47,714 nucleotides of DNA from an uncultured bacterium. Its GTDB lineage: Bacteria > Verrucomicrobiota > Kiritimatiellia > RFP12 > UBA1067. A program made the position numbers and the translations under genes. Of this stretch, positions 7,733 through 14,569 are shown one piece after another (positions within the stretch are counted from its first letter, which is position 1; every line of letters begins with the position of its first letter). Where the stretch lies: contig CACXRO010000032.1 in assembly GCA_902770045.1 (NCBI GenBank), forward strand, positions 1-47,714, written 5' to 3'. The notes under the pieces are model-generated. The model did no database searches. It was given only the letters and a program-made list of their open reading frames with translations, and was not told the DNA's origin.

Positions 7733-8346
7733 TTTCCGGATTCGGCGCTCGGCAGCTCGCAGCTCGTCCCGTTGCACACTGGCGTCTCGACGCGCTTGGC
7801 ACCGGGCATGGGCTTGGCCGCGGCCTTGACGCGCTTCACGCCCTTGCGCTTCGCCTCGCGCTGCTGACGGTACTCCTCAAGCGAAACCCCAGCCTTCTCA
7901 GCGGCCTTCTTGTCGCGTTCAAGCATCTTCGCCTCGGCGACTTCGCGCAGCTTGGCGTTCTTAGTCTCCTTGTCGAGCTTAGCCCATTCCTCAAGGCTCA
8001 TCCCGGCGGCCTTGGCCATCTTCTCGTCGCGCTGGCGGCGGAGCTCCTCGACCGTAATCCCCTTCTTCTTCGCAGCGGCCTCCTCGGCGGCGGCGATTCT
8101 CGCCTCCATCGCCTTCTTCCGCGCCTCGATGCGCTCCTGCTGCCTGAGCTTCATCTCCGCGATCTTCGCCTCGCGCTCCTCGGGAGTGAGCTTCTTGTCC
8201 TTGGCGACGTCGGACACCTTGAGCGTCTTGGACGTCCGCTTCTCGACCGCGGCGGTCTTCTCGGAGGGGGTGGCCGGCGGCTCGTCGGCTGCAAAAGATA
8301 CGCCGAGCGCGAGCGCGGCGACTGCGGAGATGGCTATTGTCTTCAT
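7729..8346 (-). CDS. secreted highly charged coiled-coil protein, function unknown
   Basis: 205 residues with a clear signal peptide (MKTIAISAVAALALGVSFAA). After it the protein is Lys/Glu/Ala-rich and strongly helical, with a repeated pattern of the type GxxxEExxxxRxxK (GITVEELRRQR, GMSLEEWAKL, GVSLEEYRQQ). A short tail contains CNGTSC, a possible disulphide. I do not recognise a family. It is the first gene of the LpxC-like/permease/CstA/KamA operon, with an AAAGGAG ribosome-binding site 7 nt before the ATG and a promoter at 8381. A periplasmic structural or envelope role is a guess. Confidence 0.75.
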   Translation of the reverse strand: MKTIAISAVAALALGVSFAADEPPATPSEKTAAVEKRTSKTLKVSDVAKDKKLTPEEREAKIAEMKLRQQERIEARKKAMEARIAAAEEAAAKKKGITVEELRRQRDEKMAKAAGMSLEEWAKLDKETKNAKLREVAEAKMLERDKKAAEKAGVSLEEYRQQREAKRKGVKRVKAAAKPMPGAKRVETPVCNGTSCELPSAESGK

Positions 8347-8380
8347 GTTTCAGCTCCTTTGTTTTCGGTGGATGTTGCGT

Positions 8381-8389
8381 ATTATACCA
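8381..8389 (-). promoter_or_regulatory. extended -10 promoter of the LpxC-like operon
   Basis: The minus strand reads TGGTATAAT after an A-tract, with the -10 at 8381-8386. The predicted start near 8374 gives a leader of about 28 nt carrying AAAGGAG. No -35 match is seen; heptamer repeats occupy that position. Confidence 0.6.
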
Positions 8390-8397
8390 TTTTTTGC

Positions 8398-8428
8398 GGC
8401 TCGTGGTTCGTGGCTCGTGGTTCGCGGG
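8398..8428. repeat. heptamer-type repeat (ACGAACC units)
   Basis: About four imperfect copies of a 7-bp unit; the minus strand reads as alternating ACGAACC and ACGAGCC. The same unit fills the sctR-sctQ spacer at 20484-20548. It lies directly upstream of the promoter at 8381. Confidence 0.8.
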
Positions 8429-8493
8429 TAGACAAGGGCGCCCGCCTTCGCGCGTGGCGAGGACGGGCGTCTCGTGCTGGATCCGCATTTGGC

Positions 8494-8841
8494 TTAGGCG
8501 TTCTTGGCGATCTCGACGATCGACTTGAAGCCCTCCGGGTCGCGGATGGCGATTTCCGAAAGCATCTTGCGGTTGAGCGCGACGCCAGCCTTGGTGAGGC
8601 CGGCGATCAGCTTCGAGTAGCTGATTCCCTCCTGCCGGGCCGCCGCGTTGACGCGGCCGATCCAGAGCTGGCGGAAGTTGCGCTTCTTGAGCTTGCGGTG
8701 GGCGGTGGCGAGCCGCATGGCGCGGTCGACCGCCTCGGTCGCGGTGCGGAAGAGCTTGGAGCGGGCGCCGTAGAAGCCCTTGGCGAGTTTCAGCCGCCGA
8801 CGGCGGCGTTCACGGGAAGCGGGTGCATTGGTAACGCGCAT
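8494..8841 (-). CDS. rplT: ribosomal protein L20
   Basis: 115 residues matching bacterial L20 over its whole length: a very basic N-terminal helix (RERRRRRLKLAKGFYGAR), then RNFRQLWIGRVNAAAR and GLTKAGVALNRKMLSEIA. L20 nucleates 50S assembly and in many bacteria represses its own operon by binding the mRNA. It follows rpmI by 22 nt, with an AAAGGAGG ribosome-binding site 9 nt before the ATG. infC, the usual first gene of this operon, is absent; fusA takes its place. Confidence 0.98.
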   Translation of the reverse strand: MRVTNAPASRERRRRRLKLAKGFYGARSKLFRTATEAVDRAMRLATAHRKLKKRNFRQLWIGRVNAAARQEGISYSKLIAGLTKAGVALNRKMLSEIAIRDPEGFKSIVEIAKNA

Positions 8842-8863
8842 TTCCTTTTCCTCCTTTCACGAC

Positions 8864-9064
8864 TTACCGGCCCTGGAGGGCGCGGGCATAGGTCTTGGTG
8901 ACTTTGAGCGACCCGAGCACGGTGCGCCCGCAGAGGTTGTTCTTGCGGTTGCGCTTCTTGCCGTTGTTCAGGTGGGCGTGGCCGCCCTGCGAACGGAGGA
9001 CCTTGCCGGTCTTCGAGAGTTTCATGCGCTTGACCGCGCACTTCCTCGTCTTCATCTTTGGCAT
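8864..9064 (-). CDS. rpmI: ribosomal protein L35
   Basis: 66 residues, normal for L35: MPKMKTRKCAVKR, the SQGGHAHLNNGKK region and a basic C-terminus. It is a late-assembling 50S protein. It sits between fusA and rplT. A 94-nt spacer from fusA holds a strong hairpin (9088-9123), and an AAAGGAAAAG ribosome-binding region precedes the ATG. Confidence 0.98.
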   Translation of the reverse strand: MPKMKTRKCAVKRMKLSKTGKVLRSQGGHAHLNNGKKRNRKNNLCGRTVLGSLKVTKTYARALQGR

Positions 9065-9087
9065 TTTTCTTTTCCTTTCTGTTTTCG

Positions 9088-9123
9088 GTCCGGCCGGGCA
9101 GCCGTTGTTGGCCCGGCGCGGAC
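9088..9123 (-). promoter_or_regulatory. stable hairpin in the fusA-rpmI spacer, possible L20 control site
   Basis: On the minus strand GTCCG-C-GCCGGGC pairs with GCCCGGC-CGGAC: 12 base pairs with one bulged base and an 11-nt loop. No T-run follows, so it is not a classical terminator. It lies just upstream of rpmI-rplT, where L20 binds a structured leader in E. coli and Firmicutes. It could also be an RNA processing site that separates fusA from the ribosomal genes. Confidence 0.5.
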
Positions 9124-9158
9124 GGTTAAAGGCTTGGCGCAGGCGGCGCCGCCGGCCA

Positions 9159-11261
9159 TTAGTCGGCCGACGGACGCACCTTGCCTTCCTTGATCCGCTT
9201 CTCGACGACCTCGGAGGCGATGTTCTTCGGCACCGCCTCGTACTGCTTGAAGATCATCGTGAACGAGCCGCGGCCCTGGGTCACGGTGCGGATGGCGTTC
9301 GAGTAGCCGAACATCTCGCCGAGCGGGACGGTGGCCTTGAGGAGCTTGACGCCCGCGCGGTCCTCCATGCCCTCGATGCGGCCGCGGCGCTGGTTGATCG
9401 AGCCGTTCGCCGCGCCCATGTACTGCTCGGGCACCACCACCTCGACGTCCATCATCGGCTCGAGGAGCTGGGGCTTGGCCTTCATGAACGCCTGCTTGAA
9501 GCACTGCATCGCGCAGGTCACGAACGCGAATTCGTTCGAGTCGACCTCGTGGTAGGAGCCGAAGTACACCGTCGCCTTCACGTCCACCACCGGGAAGCCC
9601 GCGAGCGGACCGGACTCGAGCGCCTTCTTGACGCCCTTCTCCACCGCCGGGATGTACTCGGTGGGGATCACGCCGCCCTTGATCTCGTTGACGAACTCGA
9701 AGCCCTTGCCGGGCTCCTGCGGCTCGAGGCGGAGGCACACGTGCGCGTACTGGCCGCGGCCGCCGGACTGCTTGACGTGCTTGTACTCGTTCTCGACCTT
9801 GGTCGTGATCGTCTCGCGGTAGGCGACCTGCGGCGCGCCGACGTCGCAGTCGACGTTGAACTCGCGCTTCAGGCGGTCGACGATGACCTCGAGGTAAAGC
9901 TCGCCCATGCCGGCGATGATCGTCTCGCTCGTCTCCTGGTCGAAGGTGACCACGAAGGTCGGGTCCTCCATCGCCAGCGCGTGCAGCGCGACGCCGAGCT
10001 TCTCGTTGTCGCCGCGGCTCTTGGGCTTGACCGCCACCGAGATGACGGGCGCCGGGAAGTCGATCGACTCGAGCGTGATCGGATGGGCGGGGTCGCAGAG
10101 CGTGTCGCCGGTGCGGGTCTCGGTGAGGCCGACGCAGGCCACGATGTCGCCGGCGTGCGCCTCGTCGAGCGGCTCCTGCTTGTTCGCGTGCATGCGGAAG
10201 AGGCGCGAGATGCGCTGCTCCTTGTCGATCGTCGAGTCGAGCATCTCCTCGCCGAGCTTGAGCGTGCCCGAGTAGACGCGCACGAAGGTGATCTTGCCGC
10301 CGGACTTCGGGTCGTTCATGATCTTGAACGCCAGGCCGCAGAACGGCTCGGTGTCGGACACCTCGCGCTTCTGGGTCGGGTCGTCGGCCGAGACCGCCGC
10401 GCCGGTGTCGAGCGGCGAGGGCAGGTACTTGCACACGCCGTCGAGGAGCGGCTGGATGCCCTTGTCCTTGAACGCCGTGCCGCAGAAGGCCGGGGTGATG
10501 GCGCGGGAGAGGCAGCCCTTGCGGAGGCCCATCTCGATCTCCTCGTTGGTGAGCTCCTCGCCGGCGAAGAACTTCTCCATCAGCGCGTCGTCCTGCTCGG
10601 CGGCGGACTCGAGCATCTTCTGGCGCCACTCCTTCGCCTTCTCGACGTACTCCTCGGGGATGTCCTTCTCGATGACCGTCTTGCCGAGGCTCTTCATGTC
10701 GAAGTAGAGCGCCTTCATCTTGATGAGGTCCACGACGCCCTCGAACGTCTCCGCCGCGCCGATCGGGATGACGACCGGCACCGGGTTCGCGCCGAGCTGG
10801 TTCTTCATCTGCTCCATGACGCTGTAGAAGTTCGCGCCCACGCGGTCCATCTTGTTCACGAACGCGATCTTCGGCACCTTGTACTTCTCGGACTGGCGCC
10901 ACACCTGCTCGGACTGCGGCTGCACGCCGCCGACCGCGCAGTAGAGCGCCACCGCGCCGTCGAGCACGCGGAGCGAGCGCTCCACCTCGGCGGTGAAGTC
11001 AACGTGTCCGGGAGTGTCGATCAGCGAGAGGCGGTACTCGCCCCACTGCACGCACGTCGCGGCGGACTGGATGGTGATGCCGCGCTCCTGCTCCTGGACC
11101 ATGAAGTCCATCGTCGCGGCGCCGTCGTGCACCTCGCCGATCTTGTAGTTCTTGCCGGAATAGAAGAGGATGCGCTCCGACGTCGTCGTCTTGCCGCCGT
11201 CGATGTGGGCCATGATGCCGAAGTTGCGTACCTTCTCGAGAGGGATGTCGCGTTTTGCCAT
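9159..11261 (-). CDS. fusA: translation elongation factor G
   Basis: 700 residues, the usual EF-G length. EF-G uses GTP to move the ribosome along the mRNA. The GTPase motifs are AHIDGGKTT (18-26; the family normally has Ala at 22), the switch-region [15 protein letters not shown] and NKMD. Later come the domain II-V signatures [20 protein letters not shown] and GGRGQYAHV. The start at 11261 is set by [20 protein letters not shown] and an AGGA 11 nt upstream; the frame is open beyond it but holds no homologous sequence. It is co-oriented with rpmI-rplT, probably one transcript. Confidence 0.98.
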   Translation of the reverse strand: MAKRDIPLEKVRNFGIMAHIDGGKTTTSERILFYSGKNYKIGEVHDGAATMDFMVQEQERGITIQSAATCVQWGEYRLSLIDTPGHVDFTAEVERSLRVLDGAVALYCAVGGVQPQSEQVWRQSEKYKVPKIAFVNKMDRVGANFYSVMEQMKNQLGANPVPVVIPIGAAETFEGVVDLIKMKALYFDMKSLGKTVIEKDIPEEYVEKAKEWRQKMLESAAEQDDALMEKFFAGEELTNEEIEMGLRKGCLSRAITPAFCGTAFKDKGIQPLLDGVCKYLPSPLDTGAAVSADDPTQKREVSDTEPFCGLAFKIMNDPKSGGKITFVRVYSGTLKLGEEMLDSTIDKEQRISRLFRMHANKQEPLDEAHAGDIVACVGLTETRTGDTLCDPAHPITLESIDFPAPVISVAVKPKSRGDNEKLGVALHALAMEDPTFVVTFDQETSETIIAGMGELYLEVIVDRLKREFNVDCDVGAPQVAYRETITTKVENEYKHVKQSGGRGQYAHVCLRLEPQEPGKGFEFVNEIKGGVIPTEYIPAVEKGVKKALESGPLAGFPVVDVKATVYFGSYHEVDSNEFAFVTCAMQCFKQAFMKAKPQLLEPMMDVEVVVPEQYMGAANGSINQRRGRIEGMEDRAGVKLLKATVPLGEMFGYSNAIRTVTQGRGSFTMIFKQYEAVPKNIASEVVEKRIKEGKVRPSAD

Positions 11262-11298
11262 TTTCTTTTCTTCCTTGGTGATTTGGAAATAAGTGTGT

Positions 11299-11328
11299 AT
11301 TATACCGAAAATGACCCCTAGATTGCAA
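11299..11328 (-). promoter_or_regulatory. fusA promoter
   Basis: On the minus strand the -10 TATAAT (11299-11304) and -35 TTGCAA (11323-11328) are separated by 18 nt. The start near 11292 gives a leader of about 30 nt. A run of nine C (minus strand) directly abuts the -35 on its upstream side. Confidence 0.65.
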
Positions 11329-11337
11329 GGGGGGGGG
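11329..11337. repeat. homopolymer tract G9 next to the fusA -35
   Basis: Nine consecutive G on the plus strand (C on the minus) touch the -35 hexamer. Such tracts can slip during replication. Confidence 0.9.
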
Positions 11338-11338
11338 C

Positions 11339-11513
11339 ACCACTCGACCTGGACCGACGCATTATGCGTTGGGAGTATCTCAGCAAACAGTAACCAGCTA
11401 TCAGCGGCCAGTGGGAAGCGGAGATGAATCACCCATCTTTACTGGCCGCTGCGCTGCTGGCTGCTGACTACTGAAACACTTCCAACGCACCGCGTTGGCC
11501 CTACCACTCGACC
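11339..11513. mobile_element. putative MITE-like inverted-repeat element with 11-bp direct repeats
   Basis: The 11-bp sequence ACCACTCGACC occurs at 11339-11349 and again, in the same orientation, at 11503-11513. The 153 bp between them is one long imperfect inverted repeat. The ends align as ggaccgACGCattatGCGTTGG against gggccaACGCggtGCGTTGG, and the inner arms share an exact CAGCGGCCAGT (11402-11412 against its complement 11440-11450). The arms also carry 7-bp CAG-type periodicity. No protein is encoded. The right copy of the direct repeat overlaps the ung stop codon. This fits a non-autonomous element with target duplication, or a BIME/REP pair; no transposase is nearby to confirm it. Confidence 0.55.
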
Positions 11514-12139
11514 GGGGCGATGGAGTGGGCGGCGAGGTATTCGTTGGCGCGGGCGAAGGGCCGCGAGCCGAAGAAACCGCGGCTGGCGGAAAGCGGCGAG
11601 GGGTGGGCCGAGGCGATCACGCAGTGGCGGGAGCGGTCGACGATTGCCCCCTTCCGCTGCGCGTAGGAGCCCCAGAGGATGAAGACCAGGTGCTCGCGCC
11701 GCTCGGCGAGCGCGCGCACCACCGCGTCGGTGAAGCGCTCCCAGCCGCGGCCCTGGTGCGAACCCGCCTGGTGCGCGGCGACGGTCAAGGTGGCGTTGAG
11801 GAGCAGCACCCCCTGCCGCGCCCAGGACATGAGGTCCGGCATGTGGCCAAGCTCCTTCGCGATGTTCCGAAGCGATGGCGGCGGCGTCACCTCGGGCGGC
11901 ACGTAGAACGCCAGCCCCTGCGCCTGGCCTGGCTCGTGGTACGGGTCCTGGCCGAGGATGACCACTTTCACCGCATCGAACGGCGTCTGCGCGAAAGCGT
12001 TGAAGATGAGCCCCGGCGGCGGATAACATGGTCCGCCACGGTAGGCGCCGCGCACAAATTCGGCGAGTTCGGCGAAGTACGGCTCCTCGAACTCGCCGGC
12101 GAGCTCCCGGTGCCAGCTCTCCTCGATTATGACCTTCAT
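11501..12139 (-). CDS. ung: uracil-DNA glycosylase
   Basis: 212 residues. It cuts uracil out of DNA at the start of base-excision repair. Family 1 motifs are complete: GQDPYH (63-68, catalytic Asp65), LLNATLTV, and the uracil-clamping HPSPLS loop near the C-terminus. Slightly shorter than E. coli Ung (229). It starts 3 nt after the stop of the upstream hypothetical gene. The stop codon lies in the direct repeat flanking the MITE-like element. Confidence 0.97.
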   Translation of the reverse strand: MKVIIEESWHRELAGEFEEPYFAELAEFVRGAYRGGPCYPPPGLIFNAFAQTPFDAVKVVILGQDPYHEPGQAQGLAFYVPPEVTPPPSLRNIAKELGHMPDLMSWARQGVLLLNATLTVAAHQAGSHQGRGWERFTDAVVRALAERREHLVFILWGSYAQRKGAIVDRSRHCVIASAHPSPLSASRGFFGSRPFARANEYLAAHSIAPVEW

Positions 12140-12142
12140 CGC

Positions 12143-12745
12143 TCAGTTCCCCGGCGGCGGTGGCGGCGGCGGGCCGTGGTGGCCGCCGAAGCCGGAGTCT
12201 GTCGCCTTGATGACGTCGCCGACTGCCTGCACGAACTCTGTCGCCGCGTCCCCTTCCATGCCAACCGCCGCGGCTATGGTCCCAAGCAGGTTCGCACGCT
12301 CCGTGCGGTTGAGCCGCCGTATCTGGCGCTCGGCGTCGTGCAGCTGTCCAATCAGCTCTTCGCGGCGCTCGTCGGAGAGGTCCTCGGCCCAGAGCTCGGC
12401 ATCGATCGCAGTACGCCGCGCGAGCGCGGCCTTGAGCTTCTCGTGGACTGCCTTCGCCGGCTCGCTCATCCCGGAGGTGTCAATAGTGGAGAGGTAGTCT
12501 ATCTTCGCCTGGCGGCGCTCGGCGGCGCGACGTTGAAAGTTCTCGATGTTGGTGACAATCTCGCGGTAGCGCTCGGGCTCCTCCTTCTTGATCCGCTCCA
12601 TCTCCGCGCGGAAGCGCTCGGCTCCGTTCGGCGGGCCATCTTCGCGCGCCACAGGCTCTTCCTTCGCAGGCTTGAATTTGTCCTCAATGTCGGCAAGCTG
12701 AGTCTGCGCGCGGGCCTTCGTGAGCTCGGCCTCGAGCGTCTTCAC
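12143..12745 (-). CDS. hypothetical protein, helical with Pro-rich tail; start uncertain
   Basis: 200 residues from a GTG at 12745. Mostly charged helix (ERFRAEMERIKKEEPERYRE, ERREELIGQLHDAERQIRRL), then a Gly/Ala-rich region and a GGHHGPPPPPPP tail. The helical ER-rich middle and His/Pro tail recall periplasmic metal-sensor-like proteins, but I cannot name a family. The same frame stays open upstream to the M50 gene stop and encodes a plausible membrane anchor (GAALLAGAAIGFCLAP) around 12840-12895. That stretch has no ATG, GTG or TTG, so either the start is unusual or an indel has separated it from its true start. Three nt before ung. Confidence 0.6.
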   Translation of the reverse strand: MKTLEAELTKARAQTQLADIEDKFKPAKEEPVAREDGPPNGAERFRAEMERIKKEEPERYREIVTNIENFQRRAAERRQAKIDYLSTIDTSGMSEPAKAVHEKLKAALARRTAIDAELWAEDLSDERREELIGQLHDAERQIRRLNRTERANLLGTIAAAVGMEGDAATEFVQAVGDVIKATDSGFGGHHGPPPPPPPGN

Positions 12746-12905
12746 CCGCGCACGCAGCGCCGCGACGCTCGCCTCGTCGCCGCGGTCGGCGATCGCCGCC
12801 TTCGCCTGCGGCTCCGCCTCGGCCTCCGCCGGGCGCTTCTCACCTTCCGGCGCGAGGCAGAAGCCTATCGCCGCCCCCGCGAGCAGCGCCGCACCCTTAT
12901 GTTTG

Positions 12906-13655
12906 CTAAAGGTCGTATGGCGGCGGCGAGACGCGCGCGTCGAAGTCAGACTGCGTCCAGCGCCGGTAGTTCTCTTCGGCGAGCGCGAGCTGGTACTCGT
13001 TCCAGCCCACGGTCCAGATCATCCAGGCGATGAGCACGCGCAGGATGAACGAGCCGCCGATGGGAATGATCCAGACGTGGGTGACGCCGAGGAGCGGCCC
13101 AACCACGAGCAGCACGGCGAAGACGCGGCCGACAGCCATCGCCACGTAGGTCGCCCTCGCACGAGTGGTGAAGAACCGCGCGAGCGACCGGAAGATGCGG
13201 CCGCCGTCCATCGGGAAGCCCGGCAGCAGGTTGAAGAGCGCAAGCCCTATGTTGAGCTGCGCACCGCACCAGAACAACACGGCCGCAAAGCCCTCGTTCA
13301 GGGCGACCGCAGCGAACCACATCGCCGCGCCGATGACGAAGCTCGTCGCCGGACCGGCCGCCGCGACGAGCAGCTCCTGCCACGCCTTGTAGGGCATCCG
13401 CTCCAGCGACGCGCAGCCGCCGATGACTGTAAGCGTGATATCCTTGGTGTTGCAGCCGAAGCAGCGCGCGGTGAGCGAGTGGCCGAGCTCGTGGAGGACG
13501 ATCGAGACGAGCAGCACCGCGGCGAGCGCGAGCGACAGCACGATGTTGTCGAGCTGAAGGAACATCAGCGCGAGGATGATCGTCGACCAGTCGAGGTAGA
13601 CCGGTATCCCGAATGCCTCGCAGACCTTGAGGCGCCTGAAACCTAAGCTGAGCAT
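12906..13655 (-). CDS. M50-family (site-2 protease-like) membrane metalloprotease
   Basis: 249 residues with about six membrane segments. The zinc motif HELGH is at 55-59 in the second hydrophobic segment, and the third ligand motif is LPGFPMDGGR, the form of the NPDG motif in compact S2P proteins. This short SpoIVFB-like type has no PDZ domain. Family members cleave membrane-bound regulators within the lipid bilayer; the substrate here is unknown. It begins 2 nt after the methyltransferase stop. Confidence 0.9.
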   Translation of the reverse strand: MLSLGFRRLKVCEAFGIPVYLDWSTIILALMFLQLDNIVLSLALAAVLLVSIVLHELGHSLTARCFGCNTKDITLTVIGGCASLERMPYKAWQELLVAAAGPATSFVIGAAMWFAAVALNEGFAAVLFWCGAQLNIGLALFNLLPGFPMDGGRIFRSLARFFTTRARATYVAMAVGRVFAVLLVVGPLLGVTHVWIIPIGGSFILRVLIAWMIWTVGWNEYQLALAEENYRRWTQSDFDARVSPPPYDL

Positions 13656-13657
13656 CG

Positions 13658-14569
13658 CTATTTTCCTTTCTGGGACTTGAGCACCGCGTAGCCGCGGCGG
13701 TTGACTACCTGGACTTCCGCAAAATGCCGCAGCTGCACCGGCCGGAGACCGTCAGCGTTCTTGCACACCATGTAGCAGACGCCGCCCGGCTTCAGCGCCC
13801 TGGCCGCAGTGGCGAGGAACACGTCGGCGATGCGGTATTCGCTATAATAAGGAGGGTTGCCGACGAAGACATCGAACGAGCCGTCCAGCTCCGGCGGGGT
13901 TCCGTCGTCCGAGAGGACCACGTCGGCGGGGATGCCGAGGTTGGCGGAGTTGATCCGCGACGCCTCCACCGCGCGCGTGTGGGAGTCGACCATCGTGAGC
14001 GCGATCCCTGGCACGGCCGAGGAGACGAGGAAGCCGACGAGCCCGCAGCCCGCGCCCATGTCGAGGAGCGTGAGCCGCCGCGCGCGCGGCGCGGGGCCAA
14101 GCTCGCGCGAGACCACCTCGGCGAGCGCGAGGCCACCATCGTCGAGCCGGCGATGGCAGAAGCAGCCCGGGAAGCTCGTGAACGTCAGCCGCGGTCCGCC
14201 GGGCACCGATGCCGGCCAGGTGGCGGCGAAGGAGCGGACGCGGTCCGGGTCGTCCTTGATCTTGGCGAGCAGGTCGTTGCGGTCGCGCTCGCGGCCGACG
14301 AAGTCGAGCTCGAACTTCGCCGGCTTGAGCAGGTGGATCTCCTGCAGCAGGTCGAGCGAGAGCTCACCGGACATCACCTTCGGCCCGGTGCGGAAACGGA
14401 CGAGGTCCCACGGCCCTTCCGGCAGGTGCGGCGAGCAAACGCACTTCGCGCCCCAGGCCTTCTCGATCGCGTGGCGGTCGTAGACGTCGAGGACATGGCA
14501 GACGACGTCGCCCTCGAGCGCCTTCGCGTCGAGATCGCCCGCGCGGTATCCTACGAGCAGGGTCTTCAT
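13658..14569 (-). CDS. class I SAM-dependent methyltransferase, RsmC/RlmG-like
   Basis: 303 residues. The C-terminal half is a Rossmann methyltransferase: motif I LLDMGAGCGLVGF (168-180), an acidic VDSHTRAVEASRIN strand, and catalytic NPPY (238-241). The NPPY motif marks enzymes that methylate an exocyclic amino group, usually of guanine or adenine in rRNA. The N-terminal half is a degenerate domain, as in RsmC/RlmG. Target unknown. The start at 14569 overlaps the stop of the GH95-like gene (ATGA); the frame is open further upstream only as an antisense-like shadow. Confidence 0.82.
   Translation of the reverse strand: MKTLLVGYRAGDLDAKALEGDVVCHVLDVYDRHAIEKAWGAKCVCSPHLPEGPWDLVRFRTGPKVMSGELSLDLLQEIHLLKPAKFELDFVGRERDRNDLLAKIKDDPDRVRSFAATWPASVPGGPRLTFTSFPGCFCHRRLDDGGLALAEVVSRELGPAPRARRLTLLDMGAGCGLVGFLVSSAVPGIALTMVDSHTRAVEASRINSANLGIPADVVLSDDGTPPELDGSFDVFVGNPPYYSEYRIADVFLATAARALKPGGVCYMVCKNADGLRPVQLRHFAEVQVVNRRGYAVLKSQKGK

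Noticed and set aside
8430..8490. Terminator after rplT
   Set aside because: CGCCCG/CGGGCG can pair (about 6 bp) but the loop is long and no T-run follows on the minus strand.
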